Source of the DNA: Bacillus sp. es.036
Lineage (GTDB): Bacteria > Bacillota > Bacilli > Bacillales > Guptibacillaceae
DNA length: 64,000 nt
Reading direction: 5' to 3'
Assembly: GCF_002563635.1 (NCBI RefSeq)
Contig: NZ_PDIZ01000001.1
Location: 3,472,001-3,536,000, forward strand
The notes beneath the pieces are model-generated. The model did not search any database. It saw only the letters and a program-made list of their open reading frames with translations, and was not told the DNA's origin. The position numbers were made by a program, and so were the translations under genes. Positions 1-7,696 of this stretch are shown piece by piece (position 1 is the stretch's first letter; each line of letters opens with the position of its first letter).

Positions 1-214
1 CAGCGGCGCCAATTAACGCTCGCGGTACGCGATTTTCAATAATAATAATATGGGCATTGCTTCCATCAAATTGCGTAAACGCCCGCCAGGCGGTTGACCA
101 GGTAATGCTCGTTAGTCCATATACAACGCTTGCCACCATCAACATCATGACAAGCAGTAAGCCAATCACAATCCCGAACCATTTTCTATTTACTGAATGT
201 AATTTATGTGTCAT
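1..214 (-). CDS. FecCD-type siderophore ABC permease, N-terminal part
   Basis: The reading frame runs off the left edge, so only the first 71 codons are visible. It begins MTHKLHSVNRK, has one long hydrophobic segment at about residues 13-34, then the ENRVPRALIGAA stretch, which is the R-x-PR-x-L-x-G-A signature found after helix 1 in FecCD permeases such as FhuB, FeuB and BtuC. The family imports ferric siderophores or cobalamin across the membrane together with a lipoprotein and an ATPase. It is divergent from the FecB lipoprotein gene at 381, with Fur-like sites between them, so iron-siderophore uptake is the likely role. A GGGATT ribosome site precedes the ATG. The specific siderophore cannot be told. 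Confidence 0.8.
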   Translation of the reverse strand, partial: MTHKLHSVNRKWFGIVIGLLLVMMLMVASVVYGLTSITWSTAWRAFTQFDGSNAHIIIIENRVPRALIGAA

Positions 215-247
215 AAAGGTTAATCCCTTTCTTCATCATCCTTTATA

Positions 248-276
248 AGTGTAAAAAAAGAATGAAAACGTGTCAA
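248..276 (-). promoter_or_regulatory. SigA-type promoter of the FecCD permease
   Basis: Reading on the minus strand, TTGACA (271-276) and TACACT (248-253) are separated by 17 bp, 34 bp ahead of the permease ATG. A Fur-like site (283-297) lies just upstream of the -35. Confidence 0.6.
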
Positions 277-282
277 TGAATT

Positions 283-297
283 TGAGAATCAATCTCA
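283..297. promoter_or_regulatory. Fur-like box between divergent iron-uptake genes
   Basis: TGAGAATCAATCTCA matches the 7-1-7 Fur consensus TGATAATNATTATCA at 11 of 14 positions. It sits between the two divergent promoters, where one repressor could affect both. Confidence 0.55.
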
Positions 298-305
298 TTT
301 AACTA

Positions 306-334
306 TTGACTCTTGTGTGACAATTCAGTATGAT
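306..334 (+). promoter_or_regulatory. SigA-type promoter of the FecB lipoprotein gene
   Basis: TTGACT (306-311) and TATGAT (329-334) are separated by exactly 17 bp. The start point should fall just before the second Fur-like box. Confidence 0.65.
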
Positions 335-345
335 TACATCGTAAA

Positions 346-360
346 TGAAAACGATTATCA
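346..360. promoter_or_regulatory. Fur-like box at the fecB transcription start
   Basis: TGAAAACGATTATCA matches the 7-1-7 Fur consensus at 12 of 14 positions. It lies immediately downstream of the -10 element, where bound Fur would block transcription when iron is plentiful. Confidence 0.6.
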
Positions 361-380
361 CTAATAAGGAGGAAATACAT

Positions 381-1337
381 ATGTTCAAAAAAAGTTGGCT
401 CATCGTTTGCCTCGCAGCATTTATGATTCTAGCTGCTTGTGGAACGAACGGAAATAATGAAAATAGCAGCTCAGGTGAAAAACAGGAAGAGGAAACAACC
501 CGAACAGTCAAGCACGCGATGGGGGAAACAGAAGTTCCACAGAATCCTGAAAAAGTTGTTATTTTAACAAATGAAGGAACGGAAGCTTTACTTGCTATGG
601 ATGTAAAACCTGTCGGTGCAGTGCAATCATGGCTCGGTGATCCGTGGTACGATCATATTTCTGACGACATGAAAGACGTTGAAGTTGTTGGAACGGAAAG
701 TGAAGTAAACCTTGAAGCTGTTGCCGCATTAAAACCTGATCTCATTATCGGAAATAAGCTTCGTCAGGAAGACATTTATGATCAGCTTAGTGCAATCGCT
801 CCAACGGTTTATTCCGAAACGTTAAAAGGTGACTGGCAGGAGAACTTCGAATTTTATGCCAAAGCACTAAACAAAGAAGATAAAGGCGAAGAAGTAATGA
901 ATGCCTATAGTGATCGCATTGATTCAATGAGCGAGGAGCTAGGTGATCAGCTAGACAAAAAGGTCTCCGTTGTACGTTTCCTAGCTGGCCAAACGAGAAT
1001 TTACTACAAAGACTCTTTCTCAGGGGTTATTCTTGAGCAGCTCGGCTTTGCTCGTCCAGAATCTCAGCAAAAAGATGACTTTATGGCAGAAGCAACAAAA
1101 GAACGCATCCCAGAAATGGATGGCGACGTCCTTTTCTACTTCACATATGAAGCTGGAGACGGTGAAGCGAATTCCACTGCTGAAGAATGGACGAATGATC
1201 CGCTTTGGAACAATCTACAGGTTGTAAAAGACGGAAATGTTCATGAAGTAAGTGATGCGATTTGGAATACGTCTGGTGGCGTACTTTCCGCTAACTTGAT
1301 GCTCGATGATATCAAAGACGTCTTTTTAGGTGAATAA
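381..1337 (+). CDS. Iron-siderophore ABC transporter substrate-binding lipoprotein (FecB family)
   Basis: A 318-residue extracellular lipoprotein that should capture ferric siderophore and hand it to the divergent FecCD permease. The start at 381 is chosen because AAGGAGG stands 8 bases upstream; an in-frame ATG at 345 has no ribosome site. Residues 1-20 form a lipoprotein signal with lipobox LAAC and Cys20 as the lipidated residue. The rest fits the periplasmic-binding fold of the TroA/FecB type: VPQNPEKVVILTNEGTEALLAM near the front, LKPDLIIG, and a WNNLQVVKDGNV segment near the end. It resembles Bacillus YfiY-like binding proteins for hydroxamate or citrate-type siderophores, but ligand identity is not readable here. 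The promoter and the two Fur-like boxes upstream indicate iron repression. A terminator follows directly. Confidence 0.88.
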   Translation: MFKKSWLIVCLAAFMILAACGTNGNNENSSSGEKQEEETTRTVKHAMGETEVPQNPEKVVILTNEGTEALLAMDVKPVGAVQSWLGDPWYDHISDDMKDVEVVGTESEVNLEAVAALKPDLIIGNKLRQEDIYDQLSAIAPTVYSETLKGDWQENFEFYAKALNKEDKGEEVMNAYSDRIDSMSEELGDQLDKKVSVVRFLAGQTRIYYKDSFSGVILEQLGFARPESQQKDDFMAEATKERIPEMDGDVLFYFTYEAGDGEANSTAEEWTNDPLWNNLQVVKDGNVHEVSDAIWNTSGGVLSANLMLDDIKDVFLGE

Positions 1338-1346
1338 ATTTTAATG

Positions 1347-1375
1347 AAAGCTCGGCTAATGCCGGGCTTTTTTTT
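1347..1375 (+). terminator. Rho-independent terminator after fecB-type gene
   Basis: A nine-pair stem AAGCTCGGC / GCCGGGCTT (one G-U wobble) with loop TAAT is followed by a T tract. Confidence 0.85.
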
Positions 1376-1499
1376 GATTATCCTTTCACAAAAAAGGGAA
1401 TTGGATCAGGAGAAGGTTTTCTTTTCATAAGAAAGTGGCAAGAAGACAGGTTCTCATCAGGTATACTAGTAGAAAGACACATAAGGAGGGGATCAATCG

Positions 1500-2417
1500 A
1501 TGCCAAATGTCTGGACACATATTTTATTCGGTGAAGAAGCTGCGATGGAAGCCGGCATATGGAACACGATCAAAGGTGACCTGCCTTACTTTCGACTTGG
1601 TGCTCAGGGACCTGACCCTTTCTTTTACCATAATTTCTGGCCGTGGAAAAAAAATAAGCCGGTGCAGGAAGTTGGTTCTGCTCTTCATCAAGATCATTGC
1701 GGCCCATTCCTCATGGAAATGATTGAATATGGAAAGCAAGATGATCCGATGCTGCGAGCTTATATTCTTGGCTTTGTGACGCATCATATTCTGGATCGAA
1801 ACACTCACCCCTATATCCACTACCGTTCTGGCCTTGAAGGCAACAGACATCAGCAGCTTGAAATTATTATTGATACCATTTTGATGAAAGAATATAAAGA
1901 TGTGGAAACTTGGAAAACCCCCGTTTATCAAGAAATCCAAATTGGAAAATCACTCTATCCTCCCATTGAGCTGATGCTTTATGAATGTATTCAATCCTTT
2001 TATCCTGAGACAGCTGAACGCATGCCAGAGGATTACATTAACCAATCTTATCGCGATATGGTGCTTGCGCTTAAACTATTATTTGACCCGCACGGCTGGA
2101 AAAATCAGCTTTTAAAGAAACAAGTCTCCTCTTTTTCCTATCGAAAACAAATCGGTGATGAAGATTATTTAAATCGAGAAGGTACGCCATGGATTCACCC
2201 CGCAGTGAAAGACGAGGAATCAACCGCAACTTTTGAAGAGCTGCTTGAGCAAGCGAAAGAAGAAGCAACGAACATCCTCCCTCTCATCCAAGACTACTGG
2301 CATAACGAAGAAAATTGTATGACGGAACTGAAGACACAAATTGGCAACCGCTCGTATGACACAGGAAAAGATAGCACCCTTCCACTTGAATTAAAACACT
2401 TCGACCCCATTTTGTAA
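1500..2417 (+). CDS. Zinc-dependent phospholipase C-like hydrolase
   Basis: A 305-residue cytoplasmic protein without signal peptide. The N-terminus MPNVWTHILFG, then GAQGPDPFFYH, HQDH, and GFVTHHILDRNTHPY give the His/Asp-rich pattern of the zinc-dependent phospholipase C / P1-nuclease-like fold (PF00882), whose metals are held by the N-terminal residue region and the later H-D-H cluster. Members in Bacillaceae are common but uncharacterised. The start is set by AAGGAGGGG 12 bases upstream. It stands alone: the upstream gene ends in its own terminator, and the next gene faces it. Substrate is unknown, and because no export signal is seen a role as secreted lecithinase is unlikely. Confidence 0.7.
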   Translation: MPNVWTHILFGEEAAMEAGIWNTIKGDLPYFRLGAQGPDPFFYHNFWPWKKNKPVQEVGSALHQDHCGPFLMEMIEYGKQDDPMLRAYILGFVTHHILDRNTHPYIHYRSGLEGNRHQQLEIIIDTILMKEYKDVETWKTPVYQEIQIGKSLYPPIELMLYECIQSFYPETAERMPEDYINQSYRDMVLALKLLFDPHGWKNQLLKKQVSSFSYRKQIGDEDYLNREGTPWIHPAVKDEESTATFEELLEQAKEEATNILPLIQDYWHNEENCMTELKTQIGNRSYDTGKDSTLPLELKHFDPIL

Positions 2418-2432
2418 GGGGTTTCAAGATAG

Positions 2433-2470
2433 AAAAAGGCTCAGAGCAGGTGGATATGCTGCTCTGAGCC
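2433..2470. terminator. Bidirectional terminator between convergent genes
   Basis: A perfect 12-pair stem GGCTCAGAGCAG / CTGCTCTGAGCC spans 2438-2470 with a nine-base loop. The T run is on the minus-strand side (TTTTTCT), and TCATTT follows on the plus side. Confidence 0.7.
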
Positions 2471-2515
2471 TCATTTGTGGCCTGGGAACTGACTTTTACG
2501 TTCGATGATCGGTAA

Positions 2516-2606
2516 TTCCGCTGATTTTCTGGATAATTCCGCGATATTTCATTTTTTTTCCGCGAAAAGTACGATTAATCCCGCGAATTTAAGATTTTTT
2601 CCGCGA
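2516..2606. repeat. Phased CCGCG-cored short repeat array
   Basis: Five copies of an A/T-flanked CCGC(G/T)A core begin at 2518, 2539, 2560, 2581 and 2601, a spacing of 21, 21, 21 and 20 bp. The first copy is degenerate (TTCCGCTGA), the others read TTCCGCGA or TCCCGCGA. The sequence between cores is AT-rich and not conserved. It lies in the convergent gap between the phospholipase-like gene and the UMF1 transporter gene and codes for nothing obvious. Confidence 0.7.
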
Positions 2607-2618
2607 TTCCATCAACCC

Positions 2619-3905
2619 CTACACATCCAGCCCTTCATTTGCCATAACAACCTTCGCCTGCTCTTTCCCTTGATCGATGTTTACTTTGTTAAGTAAATAG
2701 ATGCCTGCTAGGAAAAAGACGACGAGTGAAACGATACCAAGACGGCTTGATCCAGTTACTTGGCCAACGAAGGCAAAGAGAAAAGGACCGAAAATCGCTG
2801 AAAATTTAGCGGAAATACCGTAAAATCCGTAAAACTCTGCATGTCTGTGATCGGGAACCATGCTTCCAAAAATCGATCGACTTAATGCCTGAGCGCCTCC
2901 CTGAACAATGCCGACCATTATGGCAAGCAGATAGAAATGCGTGGCAGTAGTCATGAAATAACCGAGAAAAACAATCCCAACGTAAATCCACAGTGCGAGC
3001 ATAAGTGCTCGCTTAGGGCGAATTTTTTTAGCCAAGTAGCCAAATAAAAACGCGAAGGGAATTCCTACAAACTGCGTGATAAGGAGCGCTGCGATTAAAT
3101 CATTCGCATCGATGCCGATATCCCTGCCATAAATCGTCGCCATTTTTATAATGGTCGATATTCCATCGTTAAATAACCAGAAAGCGACAAGGAAAAGAAG
3201 AAGCTGTTTGTAGTGGTTTAACTCCTTGAACGTCGTGCGAAGCCTTTTAAACCCGATCGTCGCGTAGGAGCCACTTAACTTAGGCTGAGTATGTTCCACT
3301 TCTTTCACGTTTTTGAACATGGGGATGGAGAAGATAAACCACCATACGCCAACGCTTGCGAATGAAAGTTGCGTTGCGACAAGCGTGTTCGGAAGAAAAA
3401 ACCAGGATGGATTTAGGATCATCATCAGATTCACGAGAAGGAGCAGGCCACCGCCAATATACCCAAACGCATAACCTCTTGCTGAAATGCGATCAATCTC
3501 TTCTCCTTTTGCGATTTCCGGTAAAAACGCATCGTAAAAGACGTTGCTTCCCGAGAAACCGATCGTACCAAAGATTAATAGAATTGAAGCAAACAGGTAG
3601 CCTCCCTCGCCAACAAACGCCATTAAGATGCTTGCGATCATTCCCATGTAGGCAAAAAAGCGCAAAAATACTTTTTTAGAATTGGAGTAATCGGCAATGG
3701 CACCGAGTACAGGTGCCAAAATCGCAACAATTAAAACAGCGATCGATTGCGAATAGCCCCAGTAAGAAGTAGCAAGACTTTGATCAATGTTTTTGGCAGC
3801 AACATCATAATAGAAGACGGGTAAAACGGCTGCCATCATTGTTGTTGCGAAAGCAGAATTGGCAAAGTCATACATCATCCAGCTACGAATCTCTTTTTTC
3901 CTCAT
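2619..3905 (-). CDS. MFS transporter, UMF1/Atg22-like family
   Basis: A 428-residue integral membrane protein with about 12 hydrophobic segments. The N-terminus RSWMMYDFANSAFATTMMA and the later GFYGISAKFSAIFGPFLFAF are characteristic of the UMF1 (Atg22-like) branch of the major facilitator superfamily; LGAIADYSNSKK is the loop 2-3 motif. In fungi Atg22 exports amino acids from vacuoles; the substrate of bacterial members is unknown. ATG at 3905 is taken as the start because GGGGG lies eight bases before it; longer in-frame starts at 3953 and 3941 lack a ribosome site. It is a single-gene unit facing the phospholipase-like gene. Confidence 0.8.
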   Translation of the reverse strand: MRKKEIRSWMMYDFANSAFATTMMAAVLPVFYYDVAAKNIDQSLATSYWGYSQSIAVLIVAILAPVLGAIADYSNSKKVFLRFFAYMGMIASILMAFVGEGGYLFASILLIFGTIGFSGSNVFYDAFLPEIAKGEEIDRISARGYAFGYIGGGLLLLVNLMMILNPSWFFLPNTLVATQLSFASVGVWWFIFSIPMFKNVKEVEHTQPKLSGSYATIGFKRLRTTFKELNHYKQLLLFLVAFWLFNDGISTIIKMATIYGRDIGIDANDLIAALLITQFVGIPFAFLFGYLAKKIRPKRALMLALWIYVGIVFLGYFMTTATHFYLLAIMVGIVQGGAQALSRSIFGSMVPDHRHAEFYGFYGISAKFSAIFGPFLFAFVGQVTGSSRLGIVSLVVFFLAGIYLLNKVNIDQGKEQAKVVMANEGLDV

Positions 3906-4067
3906 TTCTTTGCCCCCATGATGTTCATTTTCTTTCAGCATATCAGGTCTCAACGTGTCATTCTTCGCGATGGAATATTCTTCATAAACCTTTTACAACG
4001 AGCAGACTTGCCACACATTCTTGGTGCGAGTACACTAACGGTAGAGTGATGAAACGGAGGTCGTCCT

Positions 4068-4376
4068 ATGGACCAAAATGATATTCAAAACAAAGTGATC
4101 GAAAACTATCAGCGTGATGAAAACATGATGATTCTCGTCTTTGCCCAGTGGTGCGTCAACAATGACTTGAATCCAGAAACGCTTTACGAGAAAGCTTATC
4201 CTGATCAAATCAACAACCCTGCTCTCAAGCAAAGCATCGAGCTCGTCGTGCCGAAAGAAGAATCAGAACATATCCCTGATCAAACGGTAATGGGTGTCCT
4301 TTCCCTCTTTGGTAATGATGATCTTGCATTTGTCGTATCTGAAGAAATCGAAAAACGTTCAAAACCCGAGAAGTAG
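4068..4376 (+). CDS. Small conserved cytoplasmic protein, function unknown
   Basis: A 102-residue acidic soluble protein with no signal peptide or membrane segment. ACGGAGG stands nine bases before the ATG, and codon use matches the neighbours, so it is very likely real. It contains ENYQRDENMMILVFAQWC, an NDLNPETLYEKAYPD segment and a C-terminal FVVSEEIEKR helix; these look like an all-helical fold but I do not recognise a family with known function. It is monocistronic, flanked by a divergent transporter gene and a strong bidirectional terminator. Confidence 0.75.
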   Translation: MDQNDIQNKVIENYQRDENMMILVFAQWCVNNDLNPETLYEKAYPDQINNPALKQSIELVVPKEESEHIPDQTVMGVLSLFGNDDLAFVVSEEIEKRSKPEK

Positions 4377-4432
4377 TTGTTTCATAGAGTTTATTCGATA
4401 GGAGAGGGAAACTTCCCTTTTAATCTCAATGA

Positions 4433-4465
4433 AAGCCCCGGAGCATAAGCTCCGGGGCTTCGTTT
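4433..4465. terminator. Bidirectional terminator
   Basis: A perfect 12-pair stem AAGCCCCGGAGC / GCTCCGGGGCTT with loop ATAA separates two convergent genes. CGTTT follows on the plus side and TTTC on the minus side. Confidence 0.8.
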
Positions 4466-5342
4466 AGTTTGTATCGCGAAATAACTTTACGAGTGCCTGC
4501 GTGCCACTATCTTCCTCGCCACGCTCAGCAAGATCTTCATATAATTTCTTCGACAGTTCAAGTCCTGGAGTTAGCATTCCCATTTGTTTGGCGGACTCAA
4601 GAGCAATCGTCATATCTTTTATAAAATGCTTTACATAAAAGCCAGGCTCGAACCGATTAGAGATCATTCTTGGTGCCAGATTGCTTAGTGACCAGCTTCC
4701 AGCAGCACCGAATTCAATGCTCTCAAGGACCGTTGTCGGATTTAATCCTGCTTTTTCAGCATAAACAATCGCTTCAGAAACGCCAATCATGTTACTCGCG
4801 ATCGCGATTTGGTTGCACATTTTCGTATGTTGGCCTGCTCCAGCTGGCCCTTGGAGAACGATGTTTTGACCAATTACTTCAAAAATAGGCTGTACCTTTT
4901 CAAAGACTTCTAATTCGCCACCGACCATAATCGATAGCTTTCCTTCCCTGGCACCAACGTCTCCCCCTGATACAGGCGCATCGAGAGCGTAGAGCTGCTT
5001 AGACAAAGCATGCTGATAGATTTCTTCGGCTAGCGCGGGGCTTGAGGTGGTCATATCAATTAAAATAGAATGTGCTCGTGCATGTTCAAGGAGCCCATTC
5101 TCACCTATGTAGACCTCTTCCACATCTTTCGGGTAACCGACCATCGTGATCATCACGTCAGCATTCGCTGCCACATCCTTCACTTCGTCGTACCATTCTG
5201 CCCCTTCTTGAATAAGGGCTTCAGCCTTCTGTTTTGTTCGCGTTGAGATAAGGGTCCGGTATCCTGCTTTGATCAAGTTTCGAACCATGCTTTCTCCCAT
5301 AACGCCGATTCCAATAAACCCGAGTACTGGCTTTTTCTCCAT
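4464..5342 (-). CDS. NAD(P)-dependent 3-hydroxyisobutyrate dehydrogenase-family oxidoreductase (YkwC-like)
   Basis: A 292-residue cytoplasmic dehydrogenase. The N-terminus GFIGIGVMGESMVRNL is the family's dinucleotide-binding motif GxGxMGxxMxxNL. DAPVSGGDVGAREGKLSIMVGG is the substrate-binding loop, and GAGQHTKMCNQIA carries the catalytic lysine (K in HTKMCNQ) of beta-hydroxyacid dehydrogenases. Length is normal for the family. It resembles Bacillus YkwC. Family members act on 3-hydroxyisobutyrate, tartronate semialdehyde, gamma-hydroxybutyrate or succinic semialdehyde, and the exact substrate cannot be assigned. A GAGAGGCG ribosome site precedes the ATG. It stands alone, divergent from the YndJ-like gene. 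Confidence 0.87.
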   Translation of the reverse strand: MEKKPVLGFIGIGVMGESMVRNLIKAGYRTLISTRTKQKAEALIQEGAEWYDEVKDVAANADVMITMVGYPKDVEEVYIGENGLLEHARAHSILIDMTTSSPALAEEIYQHALSKQLYALDAPVSGGDVGAREGKLSIMVGGELEVFEKVQPIFEVIGQNIVLQGPAGAGQHTKMCNQIAIASNMIGVSEAIVYAEKAGLNPTTVLESIEFGAAGSWSLSNLAPRMISNRFEPGFYVKHFIKDMTIALESAKQMGMLTPGLELSKKLYEDLAERGEEDSGTQALVKLFRDTN

Positions 5343-5420
5343 AGTAAATCGCCTCTCTTCCCAGAATTTCCTTTTCTAACACTTGTCTTCATCGTACACT
5401 AAAGAAGAGGTGAATTCCTA

Positions 5421-6377
5421 ATGAAAACAAGTAGTTTTGCCGGTCTATTTATATGGATTGCGTTCGTTGTAACAAAATTGATCACTACCCCGATCGATAC
5501 GCTTCAATATGTGATGATTTTATTAATGTTCGCCTATCTGGTACTCGTTCCGCTAACGCTGAACCTCGTACCGCAAAAAAAGAATGTTTTCTACCATCAT
5601 GCCACCCGTTTACAACTTGTTTCAGCTGTACTAGCGGGCAACTCTTTCTTTCTTGAACAAGGAATGTTAGCGGTTCTACTAGCCGTTCCATGGTTACTTA
5701 CAACCATTTTAATTGCGCTTTATGGATTCACGCGCCTCTTGCAAACATGGAAAAAAAGCACGATTTTTGATGTGTTAATCCAACTTGGATTGATGTACAT
5801 TTGCATCGGTGGACTCTGGCTTATTTTGCATCGTTCAGGTATGCAAATTCTTCATTTTAGCGATGTTATCGTACTGCTTACATCCATTCATTTTCATTAT
5901 GCGGCATTTATTACACCGATCACGATGGCGTTCATTGGAAAACGTCTGCTTGCAAAAGCTCCAAACTTAAAACCCTGGTTTAAACTGATCGCCATCCTTG
6001 TCTTATTTGGCCCACCGTTTATCGCAGCAGGAATTACGCTTTCAGATTCATTACCTATTCTTGAGTTTATTTCAGTCGTTGAATTTGTTACGCCGCTGAT
6101 TGTTTTTTCAATCCTTTGCCTCGTCTACTTAGTGCCAACACTTGAGTATTCGGTGCAAATGCTGTTGTCAATTTCATTCGCTTCTCTCCTGTTTTCAATG
6201 AGCTCCGCGATGATCTATGGATTTGCTCATATTAATGAAACGGTGATTCTCGGCATCCCTTTAATGGTCTTTTTTCATGGTTTTGTGAATACATTCGGCT
6301 TTTCACTCTTTGGACTGCTAGGCGTAACAGCGATGCAGGAGACGAAGCAAATCAAAAAAACCAGCCTCTCGTTGTAG
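5421..6377 (+). CDS. YndJ-like integral membrane protein
   Basis: A 318-residue protein with roughly eight to nine hydrophobic segments spread over its whole length and almost no soluble domain. The central stretch HFSDVIVLLTSIHFHYAAFITP recalls the Bacillus YndJ family, which is conserved but of unknown function. The ATG at 5421 has AGAGGTGA 12 bases upstream. The stop codon lies inside the loop of the following bidirectional terminator. YndJ assignment is from a remembered motif and is moderate; membrane nature is certain from composition. Confidence 0.6.
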   Translation: MKTSSFAGLFIWIAFVVTKLITTPIDTLQYVMILLMFAYLVLVPLTLNLVPQKKNVFYHHATRLQLVSAVLAGNSFFLEQGMLAVLLAVPWLLTTILIALYGFTRLLQTWKKSTIFDVLIQLGLMYICIGGLWLILHRSGMQILHFSDVIVLLTSIHFHYAAFITPITMAFIGKRLLAKAPNLKPWFKLIAILVLFGPPFIAAGITLSDSLPILEFISVVEFVTPLIVFSILCLVYLVPTLEYSVQMLLSISFASLLFSMSSAMIYGFAHINETVILGIPLMVFFHGFVNTFGFSLFGLLGVTAMQETKQIKKTSLSL

Positions 6378-6397
6378 AATGTGAGAAGCTGGTTTTT
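6356..6397. terminator. Bidirectional terminator overlapping a gene end
   Basis: AAAAACCAGC..TCTC pairs with GAGA..GCTGGTTTTT. The stop codon of the membrane protein (6375-6377) sits in the loop, and T runs occur on both strands. Confidence 0.75.
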
Positions 6398-6400
6398 CGC

Positions 6401-7030
6401 CTATTTTATATTTTTTAAGGCGCCTGCAACCTTTGCAACGCGTGCACCAAGGCGGGAAGCCATCGTTCGTTCAGCTTCAACTGGCGTTCTTGAACCATCG
6501 CCACCCGCAAGAGTTGAAGCGGCATAAGGAGAGCCTCCAATCCCATCTGTTGTTAGCTGCTCAGGATTCTCGCCATATGGCAGCCCAACATAGATCAAAC
6601 CAAAGTGCATAAGCGGAACAAATGTTGTGAGTGCTGTCGTTTCTTGTCCCCCATGAATCGAAGCGGTACTTGTAACAACCGCCGTCGCTTTCCCTTCTAA
6701 TTCACCATTCATCCAAAGTGATCCCGCTGAATCAAGGTATTGTTTCATTTGAGCAGGCATGGAACCATAGCGAGTTGGGACTCCCCAGATAATCCCGTCA
6801 GCCCAGCGTAAATCATCAAGCGTCGCTTCAGAAATACTGTTTTGTGCTTCTTGTGCTTCAACGTAAGGTGGTTGATCCGACATCGCTTGTTTCACGACAT
6901 CAAATTCTGGTATCTTCACGATTTTCACTTCTACATCTCCAGCGCCTTTTGCACCTTCAGCTACTGACTGAACCATTTCGTAAATATGACCATACGCGCT
7001 GTAATACGGAATTAAAATCTTTGTACTCAT
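6401..7030 (-). CDS. wrbA: NAD(P)H:quinone oxidoreductase, WrbA type
   Basis: A 209-residue flavodoxin-fold enzyme that reduces quinones by two electrons and so avoids semiquinone radicals. MSTKILIPYYSAYGHIYEM carries the FMN phosphate loop, WADGIIWGVPTRYGSMPAQMK and TSTASIHGGQETT are typical WrbA FMN-binding loops, and GSPYAASTLAGGDGSR is the C-terminal signature. The start at 7030 follows GGAGTGG; an in-frame upstream ATG at 7069 lacks a ribosome site. An MhqR-type operator (7086-7103) lies just upstream, and the MarR-family gene at 7166-7606 is its immediate neighbour, so repression lifted by quinones is the likely control. Confidence 0.92.
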   Translation of the reverse strand: MSTKILIPYYSAYGHIYEMVQSVAEGAKGAGDVEVKIVKIPEFDVVKQAMSDQPPYVEAQEAQNSISEATLDDLRWADGIIWGVPTRYGSMPAQMKQYLDSAGSLWMNGELEGKATAVVTSTASIHGGQETTALTTFVPLMHFGLIYVGLPYGENPEQLTTDGIGGSPYAASTLAGGDGSRTPVEAERTMASRLGARVAKVAGALKNIK

Positions 7031-7085
7031 TTTTCCACTCCTTTTCACTCGGATCGTTTTGTTCGCCATTTACTTTGAATTCACT

Positions 7086-7103
7086 TATCTCTACTTCGAG
7101 ATA
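7086..7103. promoter_or_regulatory. MhqR-like operator upstream of wrbA
   Basis: TATCTCTACTTCGAGATA differs at two positions from the full palindrome TATCTCGAATTCGAGATA. It matches the form of the MhqR box known from Bacillus quinone-stress genes. Confidence 0.65.
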
Positions 7104-7149
7104 TACCCTTCTCTTCTTAATTCAAACATTTAAAAGGGTAAAAATGGAT

Positions 7150-7178
7150 AAAAAAAGAGAAGCTTTTACAGCTCCTCC
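7150..7178 (-). terminator. Terminator of the MarR regulator gene
   Basis: On the minus strand GAGGAGCT and AGCTTCTC pair around GTAAA and are followed by seven T. The stem starts inside the last codons of the gene. Confidence 0.7.
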
Positions 7179-7606
7179 GCGTAATGACCCAATTTTTTCA
7201 GTAATGTAATAGCCGTTTCTTTCTCTTGTTCGTCCAATCCGGCAAAAATGGATTGTACTTGTTTCTCATGGTTAGGGAAAATACGATCCATTAACTTTTT
7301 ACCTTCATCTGTGATAACGGCATGTGTAATCCGACGATCGTTCGGGCATGGATTACGCGTTAAGTACCCTTTTCCTTCAAGTTTATCGACCACATACGTA
7401 ATGCTTCCACTTGCGAGTAAAATTTTCTCACCAATTTGTTGTAATGGCTGATTACCTTTGTGATAAAGCAATTCGAGAACAGCAAATTCCGTTGGATTCA
7501 GTCCATAGCTTTGAATATCTGTTTTAATATGATCGGTAACAGAGCGATTCGATCTAGCCAGGACAATGAATAGCTTTAGTGAAAGCTCACGATCTTTTTC
7601 ATTCAT
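7166..7606 (-). CDS. MarR-family repressor, MhqR-like
   Basis: A 146-residue winged-helix regulator. The helix-turn-helix and wing read LQQIGEKILLASGSITYVVDKLEGKGYLTRNPCPNDRRITHAVITDEGK, with the DRR wing motif of MarR proteins. It resembles MhqR (YkvE), the repressor of catechol and quinone detoxification. Start ATG 7606 is preferred because AAGGGTG is eight bases upstream; a GTG at 7615 is the alternative. A near-perfect palindrome matching the MhqR box lies just ahead of it (7629-7646), and another ahead of the downstream wrbA, which points to autorepression and control of wrbA. A cysteine (Cys in NPCPNDRR) sits in the wing. Confidence 0.85.
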   Translation of the reverse strand: MNEKDRELSLKLFIVLARSNRSVTDHIKTDIQSYGLNPTEFAVLELLYHKGNQPLQQIGEKILLASGSITYVVDKLEGKGYLTRNPCPNDRRITHAVITDEGKKLMDRIFPNHEKQVQSIFAGLDEQEKETAITLLKKLGHYAEEL

Positions 7607-7628
7607 AACGTTCACCCTTAACTTCTAA

Positions 7629-7646
7629 TATCTTGAATTCGAGATA
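7629..7646. promoter_or_regulatory. MhqR-like operator, autoregulatory
   Basis: TATCTTGAATTCGAGATA is an 18-bp palindrome with one mismatch, 22 bp upstream of the MarR start codon. Confidence 0.7.
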
Positions 7647-7696
7647 ATTATACTTAATTCCAATTCCTTCTGTCAACTCTTTCAAAAAAGAAGGTA

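Noticed and set aside
2516-2606. CRISPR array
   Set aside because: Repeat cores are only six to nine bases at 21-bp spacing; there are no long spacers and no cas genes.
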